A stretch of 64,000 bases of DNA. Source: Flavobacterium crassostreae (lineage in GTDB: Bacteria > Bacteroidota > Bacteroidia > Flavobacteriales > Flavobacteriaceae). The translations under genes and the position numbers were made by a program. The stretch covers positions 930,001-994,000 of the forward strand of contig NZ_CP017688.1 of assembly GCF_001831475.1 (NCBI RefSeq). Reading direction: 5' to 3'. Below the pieces are notes generated by a model, which was given only the letters and a program-made list of their open reading frames with translations, ran no database searches and had not been told where the DNA came from. This document shows positions 18,554 to 27,259 of the stretch, one piece after another; within the stretch, counting starts at the first letter, position 1, and every line of letters begins with the position of its first letter.

Positions 18554-19321
18554 ATGAAAATAGCACTAATACAATCCAGCATCGTTTGGCAAAACCCCGA
18601 AGCAAATCGAGTCTACTTAGAACAAAAAATCCATAGTATTCCAGCAGGCATTAATCTCATCGTGTTGCCAGAGATGTTCACCACCGGCTTTACCATGCAT
18701 CCAGAGCAAGTAGCAGAACCCATGAACGGCAAAACAGTACAATGGATGCAAGCATTGGCCAAAGCCAAAAACACCGCAATCACAGCCAGTATTGTCATAA
18801 CCCAAAACAACGCCTATTATAACCGATTGTTATTTGTATTTCCAACAGGAGCAATACAGCATTACGACAAAAGACATTTGTTTAGCCTAGCAGGCGAAGA
18901 AAAAGTATACCGCAGAGGCACCCAAAAATTAGTAGTCGATTATCTAGGCTGGAAAATTTGTCCATTGGTATGCTACGACTTGCGATTTCCGGTTTTTTCT
19001 CGTAATGTAGAACAGTATGACTTATTACTTTATGTAGCCAGCTGGCCCAAACCAAGAATCAAAGCTTGGGATAGCCTACTAGTGGCCCGTGCCATAGAAA
19101 ACATGAGTTACGTTATTGGCAGCAATAGAGTAGGAGAAGACAATAATGGATACCAATACAACGGACACTCTCAAGTAATAGACTGCCTAGGAGAGTATGT
19201 TGTAGAACCCTCAGAAAACGAAGCTATCTTTATAACCACGCTACACCAATCTGCCCAAAATGCAGTTAGAGAAAAGCTCCCTTTTTTAAAAGACAAAGAC
19301 AGCTTTGAAATACAGGACTAG
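18554..19321 (+). CDS. Nitrilase-superfamily amidase, probably omega-amidase (YafV-like)
   Basis: This 255-aa carbon-nitrogen hydrolase has the Glu-Lys-Cys triad: Glu40 in LPEMFTTGF, Lys106 in HYDKRHLFSLAGE and Cys140 in LVCYDLRFPVFSRN. MFTTGFTMHP and KRHLFSLAGE are characteristic of the YafV/omega-amidase branch, which hydrolyses 2-oxoglutaramate or 2-oxosuccinamate, clearing by-products of glutamine transamination. TAATTTTA ends five nt before the ATG, a near-match to the -7 promoter box, so the message could have almost no leader. It is monocistronic. Confidence 0.9.
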   Translation: MKIALIQSSIVWQNPEANRVYLEQKIHSIPAGINLIVLPEMFTTGFTMHPEQVAEPMNGKTVQWMQALAKAKNTAITASIVITQNNAYYNRLLFVFPTGAIQHYDKRHLFSLAGEEKVYRRGTQKLVVDYLGWKICPLVCYDLRFPVFSRNVEQYDLLLYVASWPKPRIKAWDSLLVARAIENMSYVIGSNRVGEDNNGYQYNGHSQVIDCLGEYVVEPSENEAIFITTLHQSAQNAVREKLPFLKDKDSFEIQD

Positions 19322-19377
19322 TCCTAATTAGAATTCGTTGCCCCCTAAATACCGTGTTGTCATGCCTTGCGTCAGAA

Positions 19378-21015
19378 TTATTTTGTGTTTAAATCCGCTG
19401 AATATGGCATGCTCACATCAAAAACTTGATCCACATCCCAGTTGGCCCTAACATCAATTTCTTTAGAAAAATAAAGCACCTCTTCGGGATATTTTTTTTG
19501 TAAAAAAGTACCAGAATCATACCGCTGATTCTTGTTTTGATCGTATATAATACGCAGACGATACACCGCTGGCTCTATAAGATTGAAATCTATAATGGGA
19601 CTATTTTGGCTGTATTTAGAAGCCATTACATCGCCTTTAGTATTAGTTAGCTCCACCAGCACCGGAAAATGTTGGACGTTTTGTAGAGTAACGCGTAGGT
19701 TGCCGTATTCGGCTTCTTTTTTGGTAGCAAAAGAAAAGCGCAGGCTATCGTTAGATTTTTCGTAAAAATCAGTCAATGCGCCCGGTAATAAGTGAAGGCT
19801 GTATTTTTTGTTGGGTTCTTTCTTAAAATCAAAATAAATTTTTTGGTCCAAAACAACATACTCTCTTTTAAAGGCAACTGCAACACTGTCGTTAGCTAGC
19901 AATTGGATCTTAGAATCCTCAAAACCAACCAATGGCGTACTGGATTGTAACGCCAACCGATCATTAAAATTAGCCAATCCGCCAGAAGATAGCGTCACAT
20001 TTAGCGTGTCTTTTTTTTGGTTTTTTATTTTTAGAGTAAAATCTCGGGAGTAATTGTCTTTGCTTACCCTAACGGCCAAAGAATCCGTCTGAAGGGCTGG
20101 AATCCAAATCTGTAAAGAATCTTTTTGGGGCATTTGTGTAACTATTGTTTGCAGTATTTTGGAATTGTTTTTGACCACAATTGTAGGTTGTTTCTCAGCG
20201 GTATTTGGAGCACCAGCATACCCCAGCAACAGTCTGTTGCCAGAGGCTTGTGTGGGTGGATAGGCCTTAAAATCTGGAGTTTCTTGGAATAACTTAATTT
20301 CAAAAACGGTGTCGTTAGGGATGTCAATAAATTCTTTTAAAAAGCCTATTTTATCCTCTTTAGGATTAAATTTATTGTTGCCATTTTTATCTTTCATAGC
20401 CACTAAGAGGTATTTTCCGGCTTTCAAATTGTCCAGTTTAAAACTCTTTGTGCTGTCTAATGTGTTGGTGATGTATTGTGGAGCATGGGTATAAACCACA
20501 GAGTCCGTGTATTTTTGGTTGACTTCATAGAGCATCACAGACACGTAAGGGTCTGCGTTTTTAAGGTAGGCATCCTTTATTTTTCCGCTAATGGATAGCG
20601 AATCGATGTAAGCCCCTGTAGAAAAAACATATTTAAATTGACGGTATGGATTTCCCTCATTATTATCGACAATACTTTGCCCAAAATTAAAACTATAGGT
20701 AGTATTGGGCCGTAAACTGTCTTTGATTTTTATAGTCAAAAACGTACTTACGCTAGTGGGCAAAATTAACGGCTCCTGTTGCATTGGAGGCGAAATTATT
20801 AGTTGTTTGTTCTGGTTTTTGAGGCGGATGTTTTCGTCAAAAAGTAATCGGATATCGCCGCCTTTAAAATTGGTGCTAAAGTTTTTGGGAAAACTCTCTT
20901 TTAAAACCGGTCCCAGAGTGTCCTTGAGACCACCAGTGATAGTGCCCCTTTTGGCACAATTGGTTAAAGATAAGGCAAAAAGGATGCAAAAAATTACAGT
21001 TGGATGCTTAAACAT
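19378..21015 (-). CDS. Lipoprotein with N-terminal Ig-like (SbsA-type) domain
   Basis: This 545-aa envelope lipoprotein has a signal peptide ending in LTNCAKRG, with the lipidated Cys near residue 18, when started at the ATG at 21013-21015; the longer frame to 21048 is disfavoured. The N-terminal block contains GPVLKESFPKNFSTNF and DIRLLFDENI, followed by a STYSFNFGQSIVDNNEGN-like pattern, typical of bacterial Ig-like (Big_5) domains. A middle segment with AGKYLLVAMKDKNGNNKFNP resembles carboxypeptidase-regulatory-like beta domains. The family is widespread in Flavobacteriia, exported and probably structural. No enzymatic motif is seen. Confidence 0.85.
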   Translation of the reverse strand: MFKHPTVIFCILFALSLTNCAKRGTITGGLKDTLGPVLKESFPKNFSTNFKGGDIRLLFDENIRLKNQNKQLIISPPMQQEPLILPTSVSTFLTIKIKDSLRPNTTYSFNFGQSIVDNNEGNPYRQFKYVFSTGAYIDSLSISGKIKDAYLKNADPYVSVMLYEVNQKYTDSVVYTHAPQYITNTLDSTKSFKLDNLKAGKYLLVAMKDKNGNNKFNPKEDKIGFLKEFIDIPNDTVFEIKLFQETPDFKAYPPTQASGNRLLLGYAGAPNTAEKQPTIVVKNNSKILQTIVTQMPQKDSLQIWIPALQTDSLAVRVSKDNYSRDFTLKIKNQKKDTLNVTLSSGGLANFNDRLALQSSTPLVGFEDSKIQLLANDSVAVAFKREYVVLDQKIYFDFKKEPNKKYSLHLLPGALTDFYEKSNDSLRFSFATKKEAEYGNLRVTLQNVQHFPVLVELTNTKGDVMASKYSQNSPIIDFNLIEPAVYRLRIIYDQNKNQRYDSGTFLQKKYPEEVLYFSKEIDVRANWDVDQVFDVSMPYSADLNTK

Positions 21016-21154
21016 AAAGACGGTAGATTTAGGAGTACAAAATAACAATTATATTTTTTGTAATCGAAATATTTGGGACACTATTAAAACGCATTGTAGT
21101 TGTTTTTTAGTATTAAAAGAAACCCAAAGACTCATTTTGGCAGTAATAAATTCT

Positions 21155-21162
21155 TACATTTG
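21155..21162 (+). promoter_or_regulatory. -7 promoter box upstream of the lipoprotein pair
   Basis: TACATTTG fits TAnnTTTG and lies 23 nt before the TTG start at 21186. The nearest upstream TTG (21137-21139) gives a spacer of only 15 nt, shorter than usual. Confidence 0.45.
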
Positions 21163-21185
21163 TTAGACTCATAACGTCCTTTTTT

Positions 21186-22190
21186 TTGAAAAAATACTGC
21201 TATTATATTGCCTTGATTATGTTTTTTGTTTCTTGCCAACAAAAACAATACCCTGCGGTTAGTTTTTATTATTGGAAAACCAATTTTAATTTGTCTGCAT
21301 TAGAGCAAGAAACCCTAAAAGAAAACGCAGTTCAAAAAATATACATTCGGTATTTTGATCTGGATTTGCATCCTAAAACCAAACAGGTTTTTCCTCGCAG
21401 TCCGATACATTTTAGTATGTTGCCTCCTGTACAAACAATTGTTCCGGTGGTGTACATTCAAAATAAAGTGATGTTGGATCCGGCATTTAATAGCCAAGAA
21501 CTCGCACAAAAAACGCATGATTTTGTTGCTTTAATTAATACCAAAAATGGACTTAGCTGCCAAGAAATCCAAATTGATTGTGATTGGACCTTGAGTAGCA
21601 AAACCAATTATTTGCAGTTTATAGAAGCTTTTAAGCGTATTTCTGCCAAAAAAATAACTACTACCATTAGACTGCATCAAGTAAAATATTTTGAAAAAAC
21701 AAAAATACCTAACGTAGATTCGGGGGTTTTGATGTACTACAATATGGGAGTGATTGGGAGTCCGTCTTCCAATTCTATCTACAACCAAGCCATAGCAAGT
21801 AGGTATTTAGCAAGTTTAAAAAAATACCCTTTGGCATTAAATTATGCCTTGCCTATATATTCTTGGGGCGTTCATAGCAGTAATGGTAGCGTAATTGGGT
21901 TGCGCAACAAGCTCACAAACAAGGATTTAGATTTGGATCCAAAATTTTTATTGACCACCACCAACAAGTACCGAGTGATGGTTTCTCATTATAGAAAAGG
22001 TGTTTTTTATAAAAAAGGAGATAGCATAAAAATAGAAGCCATTAGCACTGCAGATTTAAAAGAAATGGCAAGCGACCTGAGAGAGCATTCGGCGCAAAGC
22101 CCTAAAGAAATTATTTTTTACGATTTAGACCAACGCAATATTAACAATTATGAAAAAACGATTTTCCAACAAATTACTGCTTATTTTTAG
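21186..22190 (+). CDS. Hypothetical lipoprotein, possibly TIM-barrel (DUF3142-like)
   Basis: This 334-aa protein starts at TTG 21186, which gives a credible lipoprotein signal (KKYCYYIALIMFFVSCQQK, Cys near 17); the first in-frame ATG would leave almost no signal. The middle has a beta-alpha barrel look: VPVVYIQNKVML, then EIQIDCDWTLSSKTNYLQF near 118-137, then TTTIRLHQVKYF and SGVLMYYNMG. The IQIDxDW..S...Y pattern is reminiscent of DUF3142 or glycoside-hydrolase-like barrels, but the assignment is tentative. Its last 41 nt overlap the next lipoprotein gene in another frame, so the two are translationally linked and probably act together at the envelope. Confidence 0.75.
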   Translation: MKKYCYYIALIMFFVSCQQKQYPAVSFYYWKTNFNLSALEQETLKENAVQKIYIRYFDLDLHPKTKQVFPRSPIHFSMLPPVQTIVPVVYIQNKVMLDPAFNSQELAQKTHDFVALINTKNGLSCQEIQIDCDWTLSSKTNYLQFIEAFKRISAKKITTTIRLHQVKYFEKTKIPNVDSGVLMYYNMGVIGSPSSNSIYNQAIASRYLASLKKYPLALNYALPIYSWGVHSSNGSVIGLRNKLTNKDLDLDPKFLLTTTNKYRVMVSHYRKGVFYKKGDSIKIEAISTADLKEMASDLREHSAQSPKEIIFYDLDQRNINNYEKTIFQQITAYF

Positions 22191-24420
22191 CGCAGTATTA
22201 CTTTTTGGTTGCAGTATTATTTATGCCTGTGGCGGCGGAGATTGGTTCGAAGATTGGTATTATGGCTATAATTCCAATTTTACCCCAGAGGCTTTTGTAG
22301 AGGCTTCGTATGCGCCTTTGTTTTTGTCTGGAGAAGTTTTTTATGGAATAGGCTTTGATGACCAGCATAATTCCAGATTCAATACCCAAATTACTTCGGA
22401 TTGGGAGGGGTATCTCAAAGGGAGCATGGCAACTTCGGAGGTGCGTTTTTTTTTAACAGGCACTAGCGCCAACGATGTAGTTGCATTAGAGCAATATTAT
22501 ACCCAACCTACAGAAAATGCCACAGCAATCAAATGGGGCAAAAAGTTTCGTTTAAAAGATCCCAAAGTGGTTGCTTTTTTGCGCTTTTTGTACTTGGCTC
22601 AAAAAGTAGAAACTGCCTCTGTCAAAGAAGACTACTGGAGTTACGAGCCCGTTGCGGCAAAAGTTTTTACGGATTGGAACAGTATTGCCAAACTAGAGCG
22701 TGCTTATGCCCAAAATACGGATGTTTTTATAAAAAACAGGTATTGGTTCCAGCTCATGAAAGCTTATTTTTATAGTGATAACAAACCAAAAGCAATTGCT
22801 TTTTTTGAGCAAACTTCAAAAACCGCAGTCAAAAACACCTTATACTATCGGGCACTTAGTTACTGTGCTGGGATACATTATCAGAATAAAAAATATGCCC
22901 TATCTAATTATTTGTACAGCATTGTTTTTGATAAATGTCCTCCAATGCGAGTGGTGGCGGCTTATAGTTTTCATCCTCAAGACCAAAATGACTGGAATGA
23001 GTCTTTAGCTTTGGCTAAGACCAATCCCGAAAAAGCGGCATTATGGGCAGTTCATGGCTATTATAAAGACGAAATAAATGCCATAACAAATATCTATGCC
23101 TTAGATCCCGCTAGTCCACATCTTAATTACCTTTTGACGCGGTTGGTGCATAATCAGGAAAACAAAATCCAGACCAATTATGCCCAACGAACTGTAACCG
23201 AAGATAAAAAACAACAGATAGCACAAATGGATCCCGACGTGTTGGCTTTGGTGCAAAAAATCGCAAAGGATACCGCTACCAACAAACCGTATTTATGGAA
23301 AATTGCCTTAGGGTATTTGCAAACCCTACACGGACAATATGCTAATGCAGAGGCGACCTATGCCAGTGTTGCGGCTAAATTACCTAACACTATTTTGGCA
23401 ACGAGTCAATTGCGGTTGTTACGGTTTGTGAATAATTTGAACCAAATTACGGTGCTTAATTCTGCTTCCGAAAAAAAAATTATAAAGGATTTAAATTGGC
23501 TTTATCAAGAATTGCCAAATCAAAAAATAGAAAATTTTAGGTATTATAATGCGGCCCAATGGAGCAAAAAATACCTTTCGGCAGTATTTAGAAATCAAAA
23601 AAATAATGTGATGGCGGAGCTTTTTGAGCCAACAGAGCAGTTTTATGATTCGGATGCAAACCTAGAGGCCATGAAAAAATTTCTTTTAAAGCCTAAATGG
23701 AGTCCATTAGAAACCATTGCAAAGCATATTTACAGCGTAAAGCTAACCGATATTTATGCTTTTCAGGCGGTCAAAGCTACTTTTGCAGACAAAATTCCTG
23801 AAGCCATAGCGTATATGGAACAAACGGATAGTGCTCAAAAAGCAGTTCTTTTAGGAAATCCATTTAATGGAACTATTAAAGATTGCCATGATTGTGAACA
23901 TGCAGCCAGACAGAACAGAAAGTTTACACATATAGATTTTTTAAGGATTATGCAGCAAATGCAAAACAAAATAAGCCAAAATCAGGACGTTTACAACAAT
24001 AGTTTGTTATTGGGGAATGCCTTTTATAACCTTTCTTATTTTGGGAACGCACGTACCTTTTACGAAAGTAATCTGGTTGGCTACGGTTCTAGTCCAACTT
24101 ATTTTAGGCCCTCTATCAAAAAAAGAATACTCGATGGTACTGTTTCTAAAAAATACTATCAAAAAGCTTTGGCAGCAGCAACTACAAAAGAACAAAAAGC
24201 CAAATGCCTATATTTGTTAACCAAATGGGAGCGTAATGAATTTTATAACAACAGCTATTATTTTAAGGATACAAACTGGTGGGATAGGTATGACGATAAA
24301 ATTAATTTTTTAGCCTGGAATGGTTTTCAAATTTTACAAAAAGATTATGCAGATACCCAATATTACCAAGAGGTTATAGCAGAGTGTGGTTACTTTAAGA
24401 CCTATGTTGCTAAGGATTAG
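22150..24420 (+). CDS. Large helical-repeat lipoprotein, unknown function
   Basis: This 756-aa protein has an N-terminal signal (MKKRFSNKLLLIFSAVLLFG) and two candidate lipidated cysteines, LFGC at 21 and IYAC at 27. The rest is rich in short amphipathic helices with aromatic and alanine spacing (KIALGYLQTLHGQYANAEAT, LLGNAFYNLSYFGNARTFYE), consistent with TPR-like repeats. The C-terminal part includes a CHDCEH motif near 579. It overlaps the preceding gene by 41 nt. I do not recognise a named family. Similar paired lipoproteins occur in Bacteroidota, but a function cannot be inferred. Confidence 0.8.
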   Translation: MKKRFSNKLLLIFSAVLLFGCSIIYACGGGDWFEDWYYGYNSNFTPEAFVEASYAPLFLSGEVFYGIGFDDQHNSRFNTQITSDWEGYLKGSMATSEVRFFLTGTSANDVVALEQYYTQPTENATAIKWGKKFRLKDPKVVAFLRFLYLAQKVETASVKEDYWSYEPVAAKVFTDWNSIAKLERAYAQNTDVFIKNRYWFQLMKAYFYSDNKPKAIAFFEQTSKTAVKNTLYYRALSYCAGIHYQNKKYALSNYLYSIVFDKCPPMRVVAAYSFHPQDQNDWNESLALAKTNPEKAALWAVHGYYKDEINAITNIYALDPASPHLNYLLTRLVHNQENKIQTNYAQRTVTEDKKQQIAQMDPDVLALVQKIAKDTATNKPYLWKIALGYLQTLHGQYANAEATYASVAAKLPNTILATSQLRLLRFVNNLNQITVLNSASEKKIIKDLNWLYQELPNQKIENFRYYNAAQWSKKYLSAVFRNQKNNVMAELFEPTEQFYDSDANLEAMKKFLLKPKWSPLETIAKHIYSVKLTDIYAFQAVKATFADKIPEAIAYMEQTDSAQKAVLLGNPFNGTIKDCHDCEHAARQNRKFTHIDFLRIMQQMQNKISQNQDVYNNSLLLGNAFYNLSYFGNARTFYESNLVGYGSSPTYFRPSIKKRILDGTVSKKYYQKALAAATTKEQKAKCLYLLTKWERNEFYNNSYYFKDTNWWDRYDDKINFLAWNGFQILQKDYADTQYYQEVIAECGYFKTYVAKD

Positions 24421-24449
24421 TTGTTTTAAAATAATTAAAATTTCGTTAT

Positions 24450-24854
24450 ATGATGCTAAAAATAGAGCACATTGGGATTGCTGTCCAAGATTTGGAGGCG
24501 TCTAGTCTGTTGTTTGAAAAATTGTTAGGAACACCAGCCTATAAAACAGAAGAGGTGGCTAGTGAGGGAGTAATAACTTCGTTCTTTGCCAATGGTCCCA
24601 ATAAAATAGAGCTCCTTGCGGCTACAAATCCAGAGAGTCCAATTGCTAAATTTATACAGAAAAAAGGCGAAGGAATGCATCACATTGCTTTTGCAGTCAC
24701 GGATATTGTGGCTGAGATTGCTAGATTAAAGGCGGAAGGTTTTGTAGTCTTGAACGAAACACCCAAAATAGGGGCGGATAATAAGTTAGTGGCTTTTCTG
24801 CATCCCAAAAGCACTCAATCTGTTTTGATTGAATTATGTCAAGATATAAAATAA
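24450..24854 (+). CDS. mce: Methylmalonyl-CoA epimerase
   Basis: This 134-aa vicinal-oxygen-chelate enzyme epimerises (2S)- to (2R)-methylmalonyl-CoA in propionate metabolism. The first half has IEHIGIAVQDLEAS with a metal His, and the second half has GEGMHHIAFAVTDI with another His and VLIELCQ with the final Glu. The length is typical. Two adjacent ATG codons (24450 and 24453) are both possible starts. Neither methylmalonyl-CoA mutase nor propionyl-CoA carboxylase genes lie nearby. Confidence 0.93.
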   Translation: MMLKIEHIGIAVQDLEASSLLFEKLLGTPAYKTEEVASEGVITSFFANGPNKIELLAATNPESPIAKFIQKKGEGMHHIAFAVTDIVAEIARLKAEGFVVLNETPKIGADNKLVAFLHPKSTQSVLIELCQDIK

Positions 24855-24997
24855 GTATACTCTGAATGGGTTTTTTATGATTCTGTAAATCAGCACGTTT
24901 GTAGTTGGGTTTGTTTTTTTTACAGTTTAATTGTAAATATAGGACCAAAATAGTTGTAACAATCGAAAAATAGTAGTAATATTGCAAACTCTTAACC

Positions 24998-25071
24998 GGT
25001 CCTATAGCTCAGCTGGTTAGAGCACCTGACTCATAATCAGGTGGTCCCTGGTTCGAGCCCAGGTGGGACCA
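24998..25071 (+). tRNA. tRNA with CAU anticodon (elongator Met, or Ile2)
   Basis: A 74-nt cloverleaf: acceptor GGTCCTA pairs with TGGGACC (one T-G), the D-arm is GCTC...GAGC, the anticodon arm is CCTGA-CTCATAA-TCAGG, and the T-arm is CCTGG-TTCGAGC-CCAGG. Discriminator A is at 25071, and CCA is not encoded. A CAU anticodon can be elongator methionine or, after lysidine modification, isoleucine; the sequence alone does not settle it. It is not an initiator, whose first acceptor pair would be mismatched. Confidence 0.95.
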
Positions 25072-25085
25072 CAGTTTAAGTTTAA

Positions 25086-25121
25086 AAAACCTTATAAACA
25101 TTGCGTTTATAAGGTTTTTTT
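25086..25121 (+). terminator. Strong terminator after the CAU tRNA
   Basis: A 14-bp stem, AAAACCTTATAAAC (25086-25099) with GTTTATAAGGTTTT (25105-25118), loop ATTGC, is followed by a T-tract. Confidence 0.92.
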
Positions 25122-25164
25122 GTTTTTGGTGTGTAAAAATGTTTTAAAAATAAGGGATAAGTTC

Positions 25165-25196
25165 TTGTTTAGTAACAGATTAATTTGTTAATTTTG
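25165..25196 (+). promoter_or_regulatory. Promoter of the small exported peptide gene
   Basis: TTG at 25165-25167 and TAATTTTG at 25189-25196, spacer 21 nt, fit the Bacteroidota consensus. The ATG follows 7 nt after the box, so the transcript would be leaderless or nearly so. Confidence 0.65.
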
Positions 25197-25203
25197 TATT
25201 ATC

Positions 25204-25443
25204 ATGAAAAAGATTTTTAAAAATAACTACTTACTACTAGCCTTTGCGGTTATTTCCTTAGGTGTTTTTGCTGCTCCGGAGCCGCCACCGCCTGGAGTTA
25301 AGGGGAGTAGTGCGTTTCCGCCACCACCGCCACCGCCTGGTTTGCCAATAAACAAGGAGTTAGTCTTTCTTTTGGTTGCGGGAGTCGCATTGGGTAAGTA
25401 TACTACTTATAAATATATAAAAACAAAAAAAACCTCTGTGTAA
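25204..25443 (+). CDS. Small proline-rich exported peptide with PID-CTERM-like tail
   Basis: This 79-aa protein has an N-terminal signal segment (KKIFKNNYLLLAFAVISLG, cleavage near FAA), a proline- and glycine-rich linker (PEPPPPGVKG, PPPPPPPG) and a C-terminal hydrophobic helix preceded by LPINKEL and ended by basic residues. This is the architecture of the short flavobacterial PID-CTERM sorting proteins, where the motif is usually Pro-Ile-Asp; here it reads Pro-Ile-Asn. It is likely held in the inner membrane until processed. It has its own promoter and a terminator overlapping its stop codon. Confidence 0.78.
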   Translation: MKKIFKNNYLLLAFAVISLGVFAAPEPPPPGVKGSSAFPPPPPPPGLPINKELVFLLVAGVALGKYTTYKYIKTKKTSV

Positions 25444-25463
25444 AATAAGCAGAGGTTTTTTTT
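25428..25463 (+). terminator. Bidirectional terminator between peptide gene and ribE
   Basis: A stem AAAAACCTCTG (25428-25438) with CAGAGGTTTTT (25450-25460) overlaps the last codons of the peptide gene. A-runs and T-runs on both sides let it serve the convergent ribE gene as well. Confidence 0.85.
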
Positions 25464-25476
25464 GTTTCAAACCACA

Positions 25477-26067
25477 TTACATTTTGTTTTGATGCAGTCT
25501 AGTGACATATTTGCCTATAACGTCAAACTCTAAATTAATTAGAGTGCCTGTTTTGAAGGTGTTAAAGTTGGTATGTTGGTGTGTATACGGAATTATAGCT
25601 ACGCTAAATTGATTTCTTTTAGAGTCCACCACTGTTAGGCTAACGCCATTTACGGTAATAGATCCTTTTTCTATGGTTAGATTGTTTAGGGCAGTATCGT
25701 ATTCAAAAGTATAGATCCAACTTCCGTTGGTTTCTTGGGTATAAATACAGCGAGCTGTTTGGTCTACATGGCCTTGAACAATGTGTCCGTCAAGCCTATC
25801 GCCTAGTCTCATTGCTCGTTCCAGATTGACTGCGTCGCCAATATTCCAATGGCTTATGTTGGTTTTTTGAATCGTTTCGCCAATTGCGGTAACAGTGTAA
25901 GAATTGTCTTTAATAGCTACTACCGTAAGACAGATGCCGTTATGAGCAACACTTTGATCAATTTTTAATTCGTTGGTTATGGCAGACTCTATGGTAATGT
26001 GTAAGTTGTCTTTGTCTTTTTGAATATCTTCAATAGTGCCAAGGGTTTCTATTATTCCTGTAAACAT
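25477..26067 (-). CDS. ribE: Riboflavin synthase, alpha subunit
   Basis: This 196-aa enzyme dismutates two 6,7-dimethyl-8-ribityllumazines into riboflavin. It is built of two similar lumazine-binding halves: MFTGIIETLGTIEDI with SVAHNGICLTVV in the first, HIVQGHVDQTARC with ITVNGVSLTVV in the second. The open frame extends to 26301, but every riboflavin synthase starts at MFTGI, which fixes the start at 26065-26067. It is divergent from pdxA with a 61-nt gap. A TAATTTTG box on the minus strand (26098-26105) is a candidate promoter. No FMN riboswitch is seen. Confidence 0.95.
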   Translation of the reverse strand: MFTGIIETLGTIEDIQKDKDNLHITIESAITNELKIDQSVAHNGICLTVVAIKDNSYTVTAIGETIQKTNISHWNIGDAVNLERAMRLGDRLDGHIVQGHVDQTARCIYTQETNGSWIYTFEYDTALNNLTIEKGSITVNGVSLTVVDSKRNQFSVAIIPYTHQHTNFNTFKTGTLINLEFDVIGKYVTRLHQNKM

Positions 26068-26128
26068 TTCTTGTTTTATTTTACTAAATTTGTAGTTCAA
26101 AATTAGTAATAAATAATTAGTCGTCATT

Positions 26129-27169
26129 ATGAAAAGAGCAGAAAATATAATAGTTGGAATTTCAATAGGAGATTTAAACGGTATTGGAAGCGAAGTTGTG
26201 CTTAAAACATTTGAAGACAATAGAATGTTGGAGTTGTGTACACCGGTTATTTTTGCTAATGTCAAGATCTTATCTTTTATCAAAAAAAATTTAGGAGCCA
26301 CTACCGCCTTGCACGGAATAGATCGCTTGGATCAAGTTGTTTTAGGTAAAATAAATGTGCTAAACCTCTGGAAAGAAGGAGTGGATTTAAATCTAGGAGT
26401 TAATGACGAAAAAGTAGGAGCGTATGCTATTACGTCTTTTGTGGCAGCAACCAATGCCTTAAAAGAAGGTCTGGTAGACGTGTTGGTTACGGCTCCCATA
26501 AACAAATACAACATCCAGTCTGAGGCGTTTTCGTTTCCGGGGCATACCGATTATTTGGATCAAGAATTAGAAGGAAATGCTTTAATGTTAATGGTACAAG
26601 ATAATCTAAGAGTGGGCTTGTTGACCGATCATATTCCGCTAAGCCAAGTTGCGTCTCATTTGACAGAAGAATTAATAACACGAAAAGTTGCCACCGTAAA
26701 AAAAGCGTTAATTCAGGATTTTAGTATAAATAATCCAAAAATTGCAGTATTGGGGCTGAATCCACATTGTGGAGACGGAGGCGTTATAGGTAAAGAAGAA
26801 GATGCCGTTTTAAAGCCTACTTTGAAAAAAATATTTGAAAAAGGAACGCTTGTTTTTGGTCCATTTGCCGCGGATGGCTTTTTTGGGAGTAGCCAATACC
26901 AAAATTATGACGCCATACTAGCGGTGTATCACGACCAAGGATTGATCCCTTTTAAAACATTGTCCTTTGGCAAAGGAGTTAATTTTACGGCAGGTTTGGA
27001 TAAAATCAGAACCTCGCCAGATCATGGTACAGCCTACGAAATAGCTGGAAAAAACCAAGCGGATCACAACTCATTTAAAGAAGCCGTGTATCTTGCCTTA
27101 GATGTTTATCGTTCCAGAATGGAATACCAAGAAATCAGTAAAGCGCCCTTAAAATTAAAAGAAAAATAG
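26129..27169 (+). CDS. pdxA: 4-hydroxythreonine-4-phosphate dehydrogenase
   Basis: This 346-aa NAD-dependent enzyme of pyridoxal-phosphate synthesis (DXP-dependent route) oxidises and decarboxylates 4-phosphohydroxy-threonine. Visible are GISIGDLNGIGSEVVLK at the N-terminus, the zinc His in SFPGHTDYLDQEL near 142, and VYHDQGLIPFKTL near 270 with a second metal His. FTAGLDKIRTSPDHGTAYEIAG contains the third His near the C-terminus. It is divergent from ribE and precedes the DUF177-rpmF-fabH cluster, separated from it by a gap with its own promoter box. Confidence 0.95.
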   Translation: MKRAENIIVGISIGDLNGIGSEVVLKTFEDNRMLELCTPVIFANVKILSFIKKNLGATTALHGIDRLDQVVLGKINVLNLWKEGVDLNLGVNDEKVGAYAITSFVAATNALKEGLVDVLVTAPINKYNIQSEAFSFPGHTDYLDQELEGNALMLMVQDNLRVGLLTDHIPLSQVASHLTEELITRKVATVKKALIQDFSINNPKIAVLGLNPHCGDGGVIGKEEDAVLKPTLKKIFEKGTLVFGPFAADGFFGSSQYQNYDAILAVYHDQGLIPFKTLSFGKGVNFTAGLDKIRTSPDHGTAYEIAGKNQADHNSFKEAVYLALDVYRSRMEYQEISKAPLKLKEK

Positions 27170-27218
27170 TACTAAACAAAAAAAGATAAATAACATTATT
27201 AGTTTTATAATAATTTTA

Positions 27219-27226
27219 TATCTTTG
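27219..27226 (+). promoter_or_regulatory. -7 promoter box for the DUF177-rpmF unit
   Basis: TATCTTTG fits TAnnTTTG and lies 33 nt before the DUF177 start. The expected upstream TTG is not evident at the usual spacing. Confidence 0.5.
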
Positions 27227-27259
27227 CACTCCCGAAGTTTGGGGCAAAATCATGTTGAA

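Noticed and set aside
26068..26301. N-terminal extension of riboflavin synthase
   Set aside because: It overlaps the pdxA gene on the other strand, and the family always starts at MFTGI.
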